Assembly: GCA_007922225.1 (NCBI GenBank)
Contig: ML679973.1
Span: 6,610,597 to 6,674,596, forward strand
Direction of reading: 5' to 3'
DNA length: 64,000 nucleotides
From: Emydura subglobosa
Taxonomy: Eukaryota; Chordata; Testudines; Chelidae
The position numbers and the translations under genes were made by a program. Below are positions 10,971-22,354 of this stretch, piece after piece. The notes beneath the pieces were generated by a model. That model made no database searches. It worked only from the letters and a program-made list of their open reading frames with translations, and was not told the origin of the DNA. Numbering within the stretch: the stretch's first letter is position 1; every line of letters starts with the position of its first letter.

Positions 10971-13640
10971 GCTGTTTCAAAACTTCACTCCTCTGATGGT
11001 TAGAAACCTTTGTCTAATTTCAAGTCTAAACTTCCCAATGACCAGTTTATATCCATTTGTTCTTGTGTCCACATTGGTGCTGAACTTAAATAACTCCTCT
11101 CCCTCCCTGGTATTTATCCCTCTCATGTATTTATAGAGAGCAATCATATCTCCCCTCAACCTTCTTTTGGTTAGGCTACACAAGCCAAACTCTTTGAGTC
11201 TCCTCTCATAAGGCAGGTTTTCCATTCCACGGATCATCCTAGTTGCCCTTCTCTGCACCCGTTCCAGTTTGAATTCATCTTTCTTAAACATGGGAGACCA
11301 TGGGAGAACTGCACACAGTGCTCTAGATGAGGTTTGACCAATGCCTTGTATAACAATACTAACACCTCCCTATCTCTACTGGAAATACCTCGTCTGATGC
11401 ATCCTAGGACCGCATTAGCTTTTTTCACAGCCACATCAAATTGGCTCGTAGTCATCCTGTGATCAACCAATATGCCCAAGTCCTTCTCTTCCTCTGTCAC
11501 TTCCAACTGATGCATCCCCAGTTTCTAGCAAAAGTTCTTGTTATTAGTGCCTAGGTGCATGACCTTGCACTTTCCACTTTAAATTTCATCCTATTTCTAT
11601 TACTCCAATTTACAAAGTCATCCAGATCTTCTTGTCTGACATCCCGGATTTTCTCTGTATTAGCAATACCTCCCAACTTTGTGTCATCCGCAAACTTTAT
11701 TAGCATACCCCACTTTTTGTGCCAACGTCAGTAATAAAAAGGTTTAATAGGATTGGTCCTATGACCGATCCCTGAGGAACTCCACTAGTAACCTCCCTCC
11801 AGCCTGACAGTTCACCATTCAGTGTGATCCATTGTAGCCAGTTCCTTATCCACCTTCCAATATTCATATTAATCCCCACCTTTTCCAATTTAACTAATAA
11901 TTCCCCACGTGAAGCGTATCAAATGCCTTACTGAAATATAAGTAAGTTACATCCACTGCATTCCCTTTGTCTAAAAATTCTGTTATCTTCTCAAAAAGAT
12001 CAGGTTGGTCTGGCACACTCTACCTTTTGTAAAACCATGTTGTATTTTGTCCCAATTACCGTTAACCTCAATGTCCTTAACTGCTTTATCTTTCAAAAAC
12101 ATTTCCAAAACCTTGCATACTACTGAGATCAAACTAACAGGCCTGTAATTACCCGGATACACATTTTTTCCCTTTTTCTTAAAAATAGGAAATATATCAT
12201 CAATTCTTCATTCATACGGTACAACCCCCGAGTTTATAGATTCATTAAAAATCCTTGCTAATTAATGGGCTTGCAATTCCACATGCTAGTTCCTTTAATA
12301 TTCTTGAATGGAGATTATCCAGGCCCCCCAGTTTAATCCCATTAAGCAGTTCAAGTTTGGTTCTACCTCAGATGTGGTAATTTCTACCTCCATATCCTCA
12401 ATCCCATGATCCCCCCTGCCACTATCTAAGCTCTTCATTAGCCTCGTTAAAAGCTCAGGCAAAATATTTGTTTAGATATTTGGCCATGCCTAGATTATCC
12501 TTAACCTCCACCCCATCCTCAGTTCTTAGCTATCCCACTTCTTCTTTCTTTGTTTTCTTCCTGTTTATATGACTGTAGAACCTTTTACTATTGGTTTTAA
12601 TTCCCTTTGCAAGGTCCAACTCTACTTGGTTTTTGGCATTTCTCACTTTATGTCTACATGTTCTGACCTCCAAGAGGTAGTTTTATCATCTTCCACTCCT
12701 TGTAGGCATTCTGCTTTCTCTTAATCACCTATCTGAGATGCTTACTCATCCATCTTGGTCTACAACTCTTGCCTATGAATTTTTTCCCCTTCCGTGGGAT
12801 GCAGGCTTCAGATAGTTCCCGTAACTTTGACCTGAAGTAATTCCAAGCCTCCTCCATCTTTAGATCCGTGAGTTCTTCAGTCAAGTCCACTTCCCTAACT
12901 AATTACCTTAGTTTTTTTAAAGTTAGCCCTTTTGAAATAGAAGACCCTAGTCACAGATCTATTTTTGTTTATCCTTCCATTTAATTTGAACAGAATTAGC
13001 TCATGGTCGCTCGAACCAAGGTTGTCCCCTACAACCAGTTCTTCTATGAGGTCCTCACTACTTACCAATACCAAATCTAAAATGGCATCCCTCTTGTTGG
13101 TTCAGTAACTATTTGGTGAAGGAATCCATCAGCTATCACATACAGGAAAATCTGTGCCCTATTATTATTACTAGCACTAGTCTTCCAGTCAATATCTGGG
13201 AAATTAGTCTCCCATAATCACACAGTTCCCAGTAGTATTTACTTCATTAAAAACATTGAGGTCTCTATCCATATCCAAGTCAGATCCTGGTGGTCTGTAG
13301 CACACCCTAAGCACTATCCCAGGGTTTTCTTCCCCAATGTGATTTTTGCCCAGACAGACTCTGTCGTCTCCATTGCATTACTTCTAATTTCTTTATAGTC
13401 TACTTCATCATTGATATACAATGCTACTCCACCACCTTTACTTTTATTTGTCTTTCCTAAACAGCATATACCCAACAATACCTGTACTCCAGTCATGACT
13501 ACTGTTCCACCATGATAATCCCTATAATATCTGGTTTCACTTCCTGCACCAGTAGCTCTAGTTCCTCCAATTTTTACTCAGGCACCTCACATTGGAGTAC
13601 AAACATCTTAATTTTTGCTATTTGGCTTTGCTGACATTTC
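10971..13640 (-). pseudogene. CR1 ORF2 relic: endonuclease and reverse transcriptase
   Basis: The relic of the CR1 replication protein, which nicks target DNA and reverse-transcribes the element RNA. The N-terminal endonuclease part is visible at 13314-13496 (KGGGVALYINDEVDY). Reverse transcriptase follows: [17 protein letters not shown] around 11741-11800 and an intact catalytic box FADD at 11683-11694. The C-terminal segment includes VHLEH-type sequence and RRLRGDMIALYKYMRG (about 11120-11170). The frame is broken into several pieces (11700-11888, 11234-11515, 10977-11291), so frameshifts and stops make it non-coding. The catalytic aspartates survive, suggesting younger age than the copy at 20.3 kb. 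Confidence 0.85.
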
Positions 13641-13829
13641 TTACACAATTCAACACAGTCATTCTACCACCAGTATTGTCCATTAGACTGATATCTATAC
13701 CACCCTTCCTCTTAATGTCCATTCTCCAACCCACTGCTATATCCTTTCTTATTTCATTTTCCTCTCTCACTGTTAAAATCAGATGTGGAGATTACCTGGG
13801 CATTACCCAACCATCTCCCCCAAACTCCT

Positions 13830-15112
13830 AGTTGAAAGCTTTCTTAATCAGTTGTGCCAGCCTCCATCCTAGAACTCTATTTCCCTCCCTATTCAGGTAA
13901 AGTCCATCCCAAGAGAACAGTCCATGAATGCCACCCAATGGCCGTACATCCCAAAGCCCTCCTTATAGCAGCACTGCCTGAGCCATCTGTTGATCATCAT
14001 AATCTTGTCACACCTTTGTTGTCCTCCCCTAGTACAGCAGAATCCCACTGAAGATCACCTGAGCCTCAATTTCCTTAAGAGTCTTCCCCAGCCGGGCATG
14101 GTCTGCCTTGATTCATTCCAGTGAGAATCTAGCCGTATCATTTGTTCCCACAGGAAGGACAATCAGTGGATTCTTTCCCAATCTTGCTAGGATCCTCTTC
14201 AGCCTCAGGTCCACATCTAGTATCCTAGCACCAGGCAGACCCTTCTGTTCTCCGGATCAACTCTGGTTACAAGCCTGTTTGCTGTTCTCACGAGGGAGTC
14301 CCTAGTCACATAGACCTGTCTTTTCCTGATGATAGTGCAATTCTACAGCCTATCCCCTGTTCTTTCTGGCTGCAAGTCCTCTTGTCTCTGTTCTCCCTTG
14401 AAATCTTCTGCAACCCGTCCTGGATCCTCCTGGGGCTCTTATTTGGTGGTATCTCCAGTGGTTCATCCACTCTTTGTATAGGACTAGCTTCTCTTCTCTT
14501 CTTCCTTGCCCTCCCACCTTCAGTTACTGCTTGTTGTGCCCCTTCTTCATTTTCCAACTCTGCATTTTCCAACTTCTTGAGCTCTATTTCTCCTTCACTA
14601 GCCCATCTTTTCCTCTGCCTAGTTCTTGTAGTCATATGCTTCCACTGGCCACCTTCCTCACCCAGCAGTCTCCCCTCAGAGTTCTTTGGTCCTGCTTGCA
14701 TCTACAAGTCTGGGCTTTTCCCTTCAGCCTCCTCATGCCTTTGCTCCAACATCTGCTCGAATCCTTTTCTAAACTCAACCAGAGTTTCCACCTACATCTT
14801 CAACCCTCGGATCTTCTCTTCCATCATCTGTATTAGGCAGCACTTCATACAAAAAAAGCTCTTTTGAGGTACACCTTGCAGGATCGTGTACATCCCACAG
14901 CTCCCACATCCAGTCATCTTTATAGTCTCTTCCACTGCTTGAGTCACTGCAACTGATACCTGTGTATTTGGCATAGCTTTCTCCCTATGTCCTGTCAGTG
15001 AGAGAAAAACAAAACAAAACAAAAAAACACCGCACCCAAACAAGCACCACAACAATACCAGAACATCACACACAGTCCCTCCCCAAACTCCCCCAACAGT
15101 ACTCCCACTCAA
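13830..15112 (-). pseudogene. CR1 ORF1 relic with zinc-knuckle-like and SGNH-esterase parts
   Basis: From 15112 to 14306 the minus strand stays in one frame for about 269 codons with only two stops, just after GLKM and just after SPDL. The N-terminal part carries CGSCGMY and FFCMKC, a cysteine-pair pattern typical of CR1 ORF1, followed by MMEEKIRGLK. The middle is basic and glutamate-rich and may be coiled. From 14305 to about 13850 a decayed esterase-like region is readable across frames: a DSLVR motif, a vGTNDTA-like stretch and SWDGLYLNREGN. CR1 ORF1 proteins of reptiles and birds are known to have an SGNH/GDSL esterase domain. Nonfunctional now. Confidence 0.75.
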
Positions 15113-15240
15113 ACTCCCCTGTTCACAGCTTTGTTTGCTGACTCCTGGGCCGCTGCAGCTGTGCTGCTGCCTGATTGATTGGCTGCTTTTATAGGCCCCC
15201 TCATTAGGGAAGCCCCACCCCCTAATTAGGCTCAGATGCT
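15113..15240 (-). promoter_or_regulatory. CR1 5' UTR, probable internal promoter region
   Basis: Reverse-complemented, the segment reads cctaattagggggtggggct, then cctataaaagcagcc, then GC-rich sequence up to ORF1. The TATA-like ataaaag and G-rich box fit an internal CR1 promoter. Activity is inferred. The exact 5' end is uncertain by tens of bases. Confidence 0.45.
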
Positions 15241-15535
15241 CTCATTGCCCTGCTCAGTACCAGTCCCTGTAAACTGAGGAGAGAGAAAAAAAAACAAACA
15301 CAAAAAACAGGGAATTGGTTTGATATCAGATAACTGTCTGGCAACCAAGGGAAAAGAATGGGTCAAAAGGGATTCGAACTTGGGACTGGCCCCTCCTCCC
15401 AAATCTCTAATTGATGTTAGTAGATCATTTAGAAGGCTGTATTTATACTCTATGTGTATGTGAGATAGAGAAAGACAAATAGACAATAGATGGGATCATG
15501 TACGAGTTATGCAGGAGATACAATATTCACATCTG
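15241..15535. other. unique sequence beside the CR1
   Basis: Contains an A-rich patch (15285-15307) and, on the minus strand at 15363-15400, agttcgaatccc, which fits a Pol III B box. No A box or tRNA fold was found, so no RNA gene is called. Confidence 0.4.
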
Positions 15536-15680
15536 AACTTGCCCAAAGTTTGGGGTGCAGTTGGGTTGTTGGGATCTGGGGTTTTGCTTCAGCTCAATGA
15601 ATGTGCGAAGGCCAGAGCAAAGTCTGGATCTGGATCTGAACTTGCCCAATTTACAGGAGTATTTAGATCCAGGAACTGGG
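15536..15680. repeat. unclassified dispersed repeat (GGATCTG / AAGTTTGGGG), copy 1
   Basis: Contains cccaaagtttggggtgcag, gttgttgggatctggggtt, and later tctggatctggatctgaact. Similar word order occurs at 30433-30515 and 39350-39525. No family name is known to me. Confidence 0.5.
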
Positions 15681-15739
15681 CAAGGGTGCCCATTGCTGAT
15701 CAAATCTCTCAAGTTCATGGGAGGATAGTGGTTTGTTAG

Positions 15740-15860
15740 AAATGGAGAAGGTCTATTAGACCATTGTGTCCAACTCCATCAAGGGTGAGCTATAGCTTGC
15801 CCCAGAGAGAGACTGTATCTGTATTAAACTGATACTGCAGTGGATTTTAGCTGAAATATG
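15740..15860 (-). repeat. possible short CR1 3' fragment
   Basis: The words ggtctattagaccattgtgt and ccaactcc recall the reverse complement of a CR1 3' end. Short and weak. Confidence 0.25.
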
Positions 15861-17332
15861 CTTACGTTAATATATCACGAAACAAACATCCACCCCCCGG
15901 GAAGATGGCTGGCTTCATCATGGGTTTTCTCCAGTCTCCCCTCAATCCAGTGTTTGAATTATGCCGAGACTCCCCGTTGGTAGTTCATGGCAGAGTCCCT
16001 GCAAGACCAGACTCTGAATGTGTCCTGCTCACTACACCTACACCTCTTCACTGCTCACTGAGTGCAGGAGAACTCCATAGACTCTTTCCTGCTTGGGTCT
16101 CACGATCTCTCTCTAGTTCCTTTCAAACCAGCCAGTGCATATCAGGGGCCTGACCCAATGAAGTCACAGGTCAGGCTTCTGTTGACTGAAACAGGCTGTA
16201 CCTACAAAGTGTCTCATCTAATTTAGGAGTGGCCCTGTCCTTTCTCAGTTGCGGCCATTCCTGTCAGCTCCAGGAACCCAGGACCTTCTTCCCCAAGCTG
16301 AAACTAAGCTCAAACGCCAAGTCATTACTGTCTGTCTTATTCTGAAATGTGAATAGCTTCTCTCCCCCAAATAGCTGAAGGCTGCTGTTCTTGTGATTGT
16401 GTTTGGAGAAGCATCCAACCTGAACAACCAATCTCTCTGCATTTCCCATCCTAACTAGTCTGCAGGATTTCTGACTCCTCTAGGAGTTTCCTCCGCAATG
16501 GGCTCAGAGCCAGAGGCAGTGCTTGTTCCTTCTCAGTAATGCTGGAGAGGCACTGTATATTTTACAATGAACTTGCAGTTTCTTTCTCCCTAGTCCCCAC
16601 TTCTGCCCAAGCCTTTCTTAGGGACCAATTTTACCTTCTGTTTCCTGTGACTATAAGAGAAAAATCCCTGTGCTGTGATTTAAAATAATCTCTGGCATTT
16701 GACATTTCCACTTTTCTGCTCTTTTCATTATCCTTCTGATTTGCTTCTACTCAGACTCATGTATCTTCCGATCCTCCTCCTCCGGGGCTCTGTGTGTGTT
16801 CTTAAAAGCCTTCTGCTTACACTTCTCTATATATCTTGACTTATCCACACTGGTTTCTGTTTCCCACCCAATGGCAAGATAAACTCCATTTGCGGCTCCA
16901 CCATAAACACTCCCCATTTTGCAGAGGTGGATTGATTCCCTGCAACCAAAACTCCTTAAGACGTTTTGCTTTCTGACCCTCTTCCAACAAAGCTACCTTG
17001 TGTTACTTTTCCTAATACTTACACTGTTGTGTTTTTTCAGTCCAGTGATATTGTCATCACTAAATCCTATCATAGATGCCTCCCTAACTTTGAACCCTAT
17101 TTATCAGTCAGGATACATGGCTCATTTTTTCCCAAGTGTACTAGACCAAAAATAGCCTCTGGCTGCATTACAGTTCTTCAACAAACTATGTCAAGAAGTA
17201 AAATCTTGTCTCCAGGAACACATTCCTTTCTTGGATTGATTCTGCTTTGTTATAGTCCCAGTCAGTATCTGATTCACTTATAGATAGCCCACGCTGCCAG
17301 TTTAGATCAGAATTTCAGGGACATTTATATCT
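15861..17332. other. unclassified, possibly LTR-derived sequence
   Basis: About 1.5 kb of pyrimidine-rich plus strand with no recognised exon. Word style (ctcactgagtgcaggagaac, tcctttctcagttgcggcc) recalls reptilian LTR sequence but no ends could be found. ORFs near 16245-16449 and 16919-17283 show no retroviral or host domain. Confidence 0.3.
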
Positions 17333-17334
17333 AA

Positions 17335-17530
17335 TGCCTTGTCTAAACACAAGGTTTTATTATTATTTTTTTTTTTTTACAGCTACAACTATATAAATGC
17401 ACAGGGATAAGCTGTAAGCACCTTTATACTGGTATAACTGTATCCACTTTGGGGGGTTATATCACTTCATGTATAGTGGTTTCTAAACCAATACAGTTAT
17501 AGTGGTACAAAAATTGTGTATTGACCAGCC
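17335..17530. mobile_element. MITE, GTCTAC family, short copy
   Basis: Begins tgccttgtctaaacacaagg and ends at ttgaccagcccc. Inside, ggtataactgtatcc and gttatagtggtac form inner inverted pairs. A T run lies at 17368-17379. Ends are eroded. Confidence 0.5.
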
Positions 17531-18689
17531 CCAAGGTTTTTAGTATTTCTATCTTTTCTCCTACGCCTACACCGTGAGCCAAGATCAAAATTCTGTTGTT
17601 TGTGCAGATCTCTGCAGAGCTATCACTTCCCCATTTCCTTCTCCTCAGATCGATGTTATTTTTGGAATCTGTCTTGTTTTTAATTATATTCAGCTTAAAG
17701 CTGTGCCAACTGGTTTGGAAAGAAAAACGATGACACAAGGCAAAGAGTTTGGATCAACATCTGAATGAGACCTTCCCCAGTGTTCAGGAGCATTTTGATT
17801 CCAGTTTTCGATTCAGGGCCATTATAGATAAAATAAGAAGTGACCTGAACCTTTGCTCAAAATTCAGACTTCTTTTTGATCTTCAAAAAGCTTTTGTTAA
17901 CTTTCTAAAAAGTCCTGTGCCTTTTGACATCAGATGGAGTTTGGGTTTGGTTCAGCGAAGACCCCAGAAATGTGTGTGTTTCTCCAAAACTCATATGGAC
18001 CTTTTAGGCCTGGAATTTTTGTGAAAACAAGCTATTTTCTCAAGATATTCCCTCTGCCTGCTTCCAGTCAGAATGCAAGTGCTCAGAGATGGAAGCACCT
18101 CACTGTGCTGGGTAGCCCAGGTGTATAATTGGTAGTGGAAATTAAAAGCTAACCAAACATTTTCAAAGATCAGGAACGGTTGGTGGTTTAGAAATCTAGC
18201 AGGGGAAGAATCAGGTCACCTTGTTTTATCTGCTTTGTCCATCGTTAGCTTTTAAAATGCTGTATGGTTGTGTTTTGGCATTTGGTAAAAGCTGAATTTC
18301 TGTGCCCTGGATATAGCAGTGTACTGTGCACAGATAGTATTTTTATGTTTCATAAGAAAAGACAGAGTTTGAAGTTTGTTTAGTGTTTCACTCTCCAAAC
18401 ACAGATACAACCAGATTCCTGTTAAAGATTCTGGACAAAGTAGCCCAACTGGTAATTTCCTGTACTAAGAAATTCTATAATTAGAAACACAACCAGAGGG
18501 CACTCAAAATGCCATTTGCCCAGACCACAGACGTTACAGGTACAATCCCACAGAGATGAAAAACCGAGAGGTAGGAAATGGGAGGGGAGGAATGCAGAGC
18601 AGATGAGACAGCAGAGTCACTGATCTGGGGATTGCTCCACCGCTTTGCTTTCCCAGCTGCGAAAGGCTGGCAGTGTGCATACGTGGCTT
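17531..18689. other. unique sequence, nothing recognised
   Basis: Noncoding. 17750-17880 holds several ttc/gattc words that may be a distant copy of the dispersed repeat at 15536, too weak to call. Confidence 0.4.
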
Positions 18690-18845
18690 GTTAATCTTCT
18701 TTTGCATCCCTGTTTTGCAGCTGTCAGAGTGCCATATTATGCAAATTGGAATTAAGCAATTAAGGTGATAATGTTTCCCTTGAAGAGCTTGACAAGGCAG
18801 AGGGAACATGGGCTGCTTTTCGGACAAGATTTTAGTTGCATATTC
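18690..18845. promoter_or_regulatory. candidate conserved noncoding element with octamer
   Basis: Unique AT-rich block holding tgttaatcttcttttgca, a perfect octamer ATGCAAAT at 18739-18746, then ggaattaagcaattaagg with two ATTAAG/CAATTA cores. The combination of POU and homeodomain sites over 60 bp is typical of developmental enhancers. Inferred. Confidence 0.4.
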
Positions 18846-18857
18846 ACCTAAAAACAA

Positions 18858-18890
18858 AAGTGAGAGAGAGAGAATGAGAGAGGGGGACGG
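18858..18890 (+). repeat. imperfect (GA)n microsatellite
   Basis: Reads gtgagagagagagaatgagagaggggg in outline. Short and interrupted. Confidence 0.7.
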
Positions 18891-19621
18891 ACACACATGC
18901 GCGCAAGCACTGGAGTCGTGACCAGCCACGCTATGCTGTTGATCCGTACTTCCCTTTTATCCTGTTCCATAGTAAAAGCCCTAATGGCCATTCAACAGAA
19001 CGGATGTCCAGTAATTTTAGAACGAAGGAAAGGCAATGCTTCCTTACTCAGTACACATCAGCCTGTGACATTCCCAGCTACAAGAGGCCAGAGTCCAATG
19101 CTGTGTCTGGATTTTAAACATGCCAGGATAGTGTAGTGATCATTAATTAAATGTTCTGTAAGATAAGAATGACAAAGCTTCAAAACTACAACTGATCGCT
19201 GAAGGACTCGGAAATTAATGGTCTTCCATGTACAGCATTGCTTATATGGGGATATCCATTGTGTGGAGTTAATGCCTAACCTATTGGCCACTGCTGGAGG
19301 CGGAGTGCTAGAGTAGGTGACCCATTGATCTGATACAGCGTTGTAAATTCTATTCTGGAGAAGCTGGATCTGAAAGCCTAGAATGGGCAGGAGCAAGCTG
19401 TTTATAAAGGAATTTGCTTCTGTTTCTTTCTCTTTTTGAAGAGAAATAAGAAAACAGTCCAGAAAGACCTTGGTACATTTCCTCAATGAATAGCAGCACA
19501 GAGCAGGTGCCAGGAAGTTTTAATGGGAATTTGGTAAACATGAGGTTGGCAGGAGCCATTTAAGGGACTTCAGAAATACTGGAAAGTGGGAATAGGGATT
19601 GAGCCTTGGAAACAAGTGATG
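18891..19621. other. unique sequence, nothing recognised
   Basis: Noncoding. The ORF at 19058-19486 (-) is among the longer ones but shows no domain, signal peptide or splice context. Confidence 0.45.
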
Positions 19622-19722
19622 GATAGCGTAGCTCTTCAGGGCAAGAACCTTATCTTCATATTTTTCTGTAAAGGAGCTTGGCACCCTGTTGGTGTTATAT
19701 AAATAATAGTAACAATAAAAGG
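19622..19722 (+). repeat. MIR/L2-type tail
   Basis: Reads ctcttcagggcaagaacctt, then ggagcttggcaccctg and tatataaataatagtaacaa. This is the L2-like 3' tail seen on reptilian MIR-type SINEs. Confidence 0.5.
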
Positions 19723-20284
19723 TTTGAAGAGAAGCTGAATCTTAGACATGGAAGGACCAATTTTTCTCTTCTAACAGCTGTCTCTTTTTCCGAGCCATTA
19801 CACAGGCATGCACTAGAGTTGGTTGGATCACATTAGTTGAATCGTTCATTTGAGAAATTGCACAATATTTTTCAAATATCATATTTATGGAAGGATCCTT
19901 TTCCTCATTCATTCAGCTCTCGAACTTCTGCTCAGGTGCAAAATCAGTGCTTGATGATACGAGGTTCTGAAAGCTACCTGAAAGGGACTGGGCACCCTCA
20001 ACTAACACTGAAGTTAAGAGGAGTCAAAGGCACTAAGCAACTCATATGATCACCCGCCTAAAAAGCCTAGCCAGTCTTCTATGAGTCTGCTTGGACCTAC
20101 GGCCAAGTCCTAGATAGTCCTGTGGTCATGATATCAGAGTATTTTGCCATGACAATGATTTTGATGTCATAATCAAAGATGGGTCTTGAACCAAAACTCC
20201 AGATTCTATCTTTCCTATGCCAACATCCTAAATTTTAAAGGGATTTGGAAATCTGACAAGAGACCACCCTGGCTAAACTAGGAG
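19723..20284. other. unique sequence upstream of CR1 copy
   Basis: Noncoding. No clear repeat; the CR1 5' boundary near 20285 is approximate. Confidence 0.4.
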
Positions 20285-21795
20285 ATTTTAGCTGACTGAG
20301 AAGATATTTGAGCCATTAGCGATTATTCTCGAAAAGTCATGGAAGATGGGAGATATTCCGGAGGACTGGAAAATCTAGTGCCAATTTATAAAAAGGGGAA
20401 TAAGGACAACCTGGGGAATTACAGATCAGTCAGTTTAACTTCAGTACCCGGAAAGATAATGGAACAAATAATTAAGCAATCAATTTGCAAACACCTAGAA
20501 GATAAAAAGGTGATAAGTGACAATCAACATGGATTTATCAAGAATAAATCCTGTCAAACCAACCCAATAGCTTTCTTTGACAGGATAACAAGCCTTGTGG
20601 ATTGAGGGAAAGTGACAGATGTGGTATAACTTGGCTTTAGTAACGCTCTTGATACTGCCTTGCATGACCTTCTCATAAACAAACTAGGGAATTACTACCT
20701 ATATGGAACTACTATAAGGTGGGTGCATAACTGGTTGAAAACCATTCCAAAAAGTAGCTATCAGTGGTTCAAAGTCAAACTGGAAGGGCTTGATATGTCA
20801 AGTGGGATCCCGCAGGGATCAGTCCTGCGTCCAGTTCTGTTCAATATCTTCAAAAACGATTTAGATAATGGCATAGAGAATACACTTATAAACTTTGCGG
20901 ACAATACCCAGCTGGAAGGGGTTGTAAGTGATTTGGAGAATAGGATTGAAATTCAAAATGATCTGGACAAACTGGAGAAATGGTCTGAAATAAATAGGAT
21001 GAAATTCAATCAGAATAAATGCAAAGCACTCCACTTGGGAAGGGTCAATCATTTGCACACATACAAAATGGGAAATGACGGGCTAGGAAAGAGTACTGCA
21101 GAAAGGAATCTGGGGATCATAGTGGATCACAAACTAAATATGAGTCAACAGTGTCACACTCTCCCTTCCCCCTACCCCCCTAAAAAAAGCAAACTTCATT
21201 CTTGGATGTATTAGCAGGAGTGCTGGAAGCAACACATCAGAAGTAATTCTTCCATTCTACTCTGTGCTGATAAGGCCTCAGCTGGAGTATTGTGTCCCAT
21301 TCTGGGTGCGCTACATTTCAGGAAAGATGTGGACAAATTGGAGAAAGTCCAGAGAAGAGCAACAGAAATGATTAAAGGTCTAGAAAACATGACCTAGGAG
21401 GGAAGATTTAAAAAAATGGGTTTGTTTAGTCTGGAGAAGAGAAGACTGAGGGGGGACATAACAGTTTTCAAGTACATAAAAGGTTGTTACAAGGAGAAGG
21501 TTGAAAAATTGTTCTTGTTAACCTCTGAGGGTAGAACAAGAAGCAATGGGCTTAAATTGCAGCAAGGGTGGTTTAGGTTGGACTTTAGGAAAAACTTCTT
21601 ACCTGTTAGGGTAGTTTAGCACTGGAATAAATTGCCTAGGGAAGTTGCGGAACCTCCATCACTGGAGGTTTTTAAGAGCGGGTTAGACAAACACCTGTCG
21701 GGGATGGTCTAGATAATAGTTAGTCCTGCCTTGAGTGCAGGAGACTGGACTAGAAGACCTCTCAAGGTTCCTTTCAGTCCTATGATTCTATGAAA
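20285..21795 (+). mobile_element. 5'-truncated CR1 LINE, second copy
   Basis: A plus-strand CR1 with only the reverse-transcriptase part and 3' UTR. It ends at tatgattctatga (21781-21793), the CR1 terminal octamer repeat ATTCTATG. At about 1.5 kb it shows the usual 5' truncation. Confidence 0.9.
20339..21214 (+). pseudogene. CR1 reverse transcriptase relic
   Basis: Reverse-transcriptase fragment in one reading frame from 20339 to 21214, with stops after SLVD (about 20605) and DVV. Visible motifs: NYRSVSLTSVPGKIMEQIIK, QHGFIKNKSC, a decayed FSNALDTALH (usual DFSKAFDTV), SSGIPQGSV and the catalytic box FADN at 20894-20905 in place of FADD. The change of the second catalytic aspartate to asparagine would inactivate polymerisation on its own. 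Thumb-region motifs follow (KMKFNQNKCKALHLG-like at about 20995-21040). Another frame continues at 21416-21619 (RRLRGDITVFKYIKG). Confidence 0.85.
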
Positions 21796-22163
21796 TCTGG
21801 GTGACTTGAGATGGGTGTGTTTTGCATCACTTCCTGTGTTCCACAACTTAAAAGGTTTTTTTTTAAAGCATTTGATAAGATATAGTTTGTTTTCAAGCAA
21901 TATTTATGCAAAGGATCAGACCTTGTGATACAAATGTGGGAATTTGCAAGACAGATCAATCGTCGTGCAGTGGTGTCCTGTAAAATCAGCTTCGTCCTGT
22001 ACTTTTCACGCAGTTGTCCTTTCTTTCCTTTAAATGTAGGTGGTCGCCCAAGCATTAGGCCTAACCTTAGAAGTGAGCTTGGCATTCTCTAGCTTCCCTG
22101 CAGGACCAAGTAGGAGAAAGCAAGTGGAGGGGGATGTGATACTGCTCGCTTAGACACTAAGGG
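21796..22163. other. unique sequence, nothing recognised
   Basis: Noncoding. Short opposing ORFs only. Confidence 0.45.
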
Positions 22164-22223
22164 TCTGATTCACCATTCCATTATTCCAGTGGAGTCATGC
22201 TGGCATAAAAATGGTGAATCAGA
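22164..22223. mobile_element. short palindromic MITE remnant, CTGATTC family
   Basis: Perfect 14-bp arms, tctgattcaccatt at 22164-22177 and its reverse complement at 22210-22223, around a 32-bp loop holding ccagtggagtcat. The ends match the MITEs at 25691 and 54225. Confidence 0.65.
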
Positions 22224-22354
22224 GGGATGACTCAGGCCCAGGTGCTTTAAATAGATAGCAGAAGTAGCGAAGGAATTTCTGAGTGGCTTAATGATAGGAG
22301 TAAATGGATGTGTGGGTCACTATGGTATATTCCACCTGTACCCCACCTCACTTA

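Larger units (their letters stand above)
10432..15240 (-). mobile_element. near full-length CR1 LINE
   Basis: A non-LTR retrotransposon on the minus strand, read from about 15240 down to about 10432. It holds in order a 5' UTR, an ORF1 relic, ORF2 with endonuclease and reverse transcriptase, and a 3' UTR ending in the typical CR1 tail (gtcagaagggaccattatga on the plus strand). At about 4.8 kb it is close to full CR1 length, whereas most CR1 copies are strongly 5'-truncated. Stops and frameshifts are scattered through it, so it is inactive but not very old. No clear target duplication is seen, which is usual for CR1. Confidence 0.9.

Noticed and set aside
14382..14867. One of the longest ORFs in the window (161 aa, plus strand), plus the overlapping ORF at 14474-14836
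   Set aside because: It lies antisense to the CR1 ORF1 relic, and its serine/leucine-rich content is the mirror of the glutamate/arginine-rich ORF1. No independent domain.
15363..15400. Possible tRNA (B-box-like GTTCGAATC on the minus strand)
   Set aside because: No A box, anticodon arm or acceptor stem could be found around it.
20660..21214. 184-aa ORF as a host gene
   Set aside because: It is the CR1 reverse transcriptase relic, in frame with the ORF before it and broken by stops.
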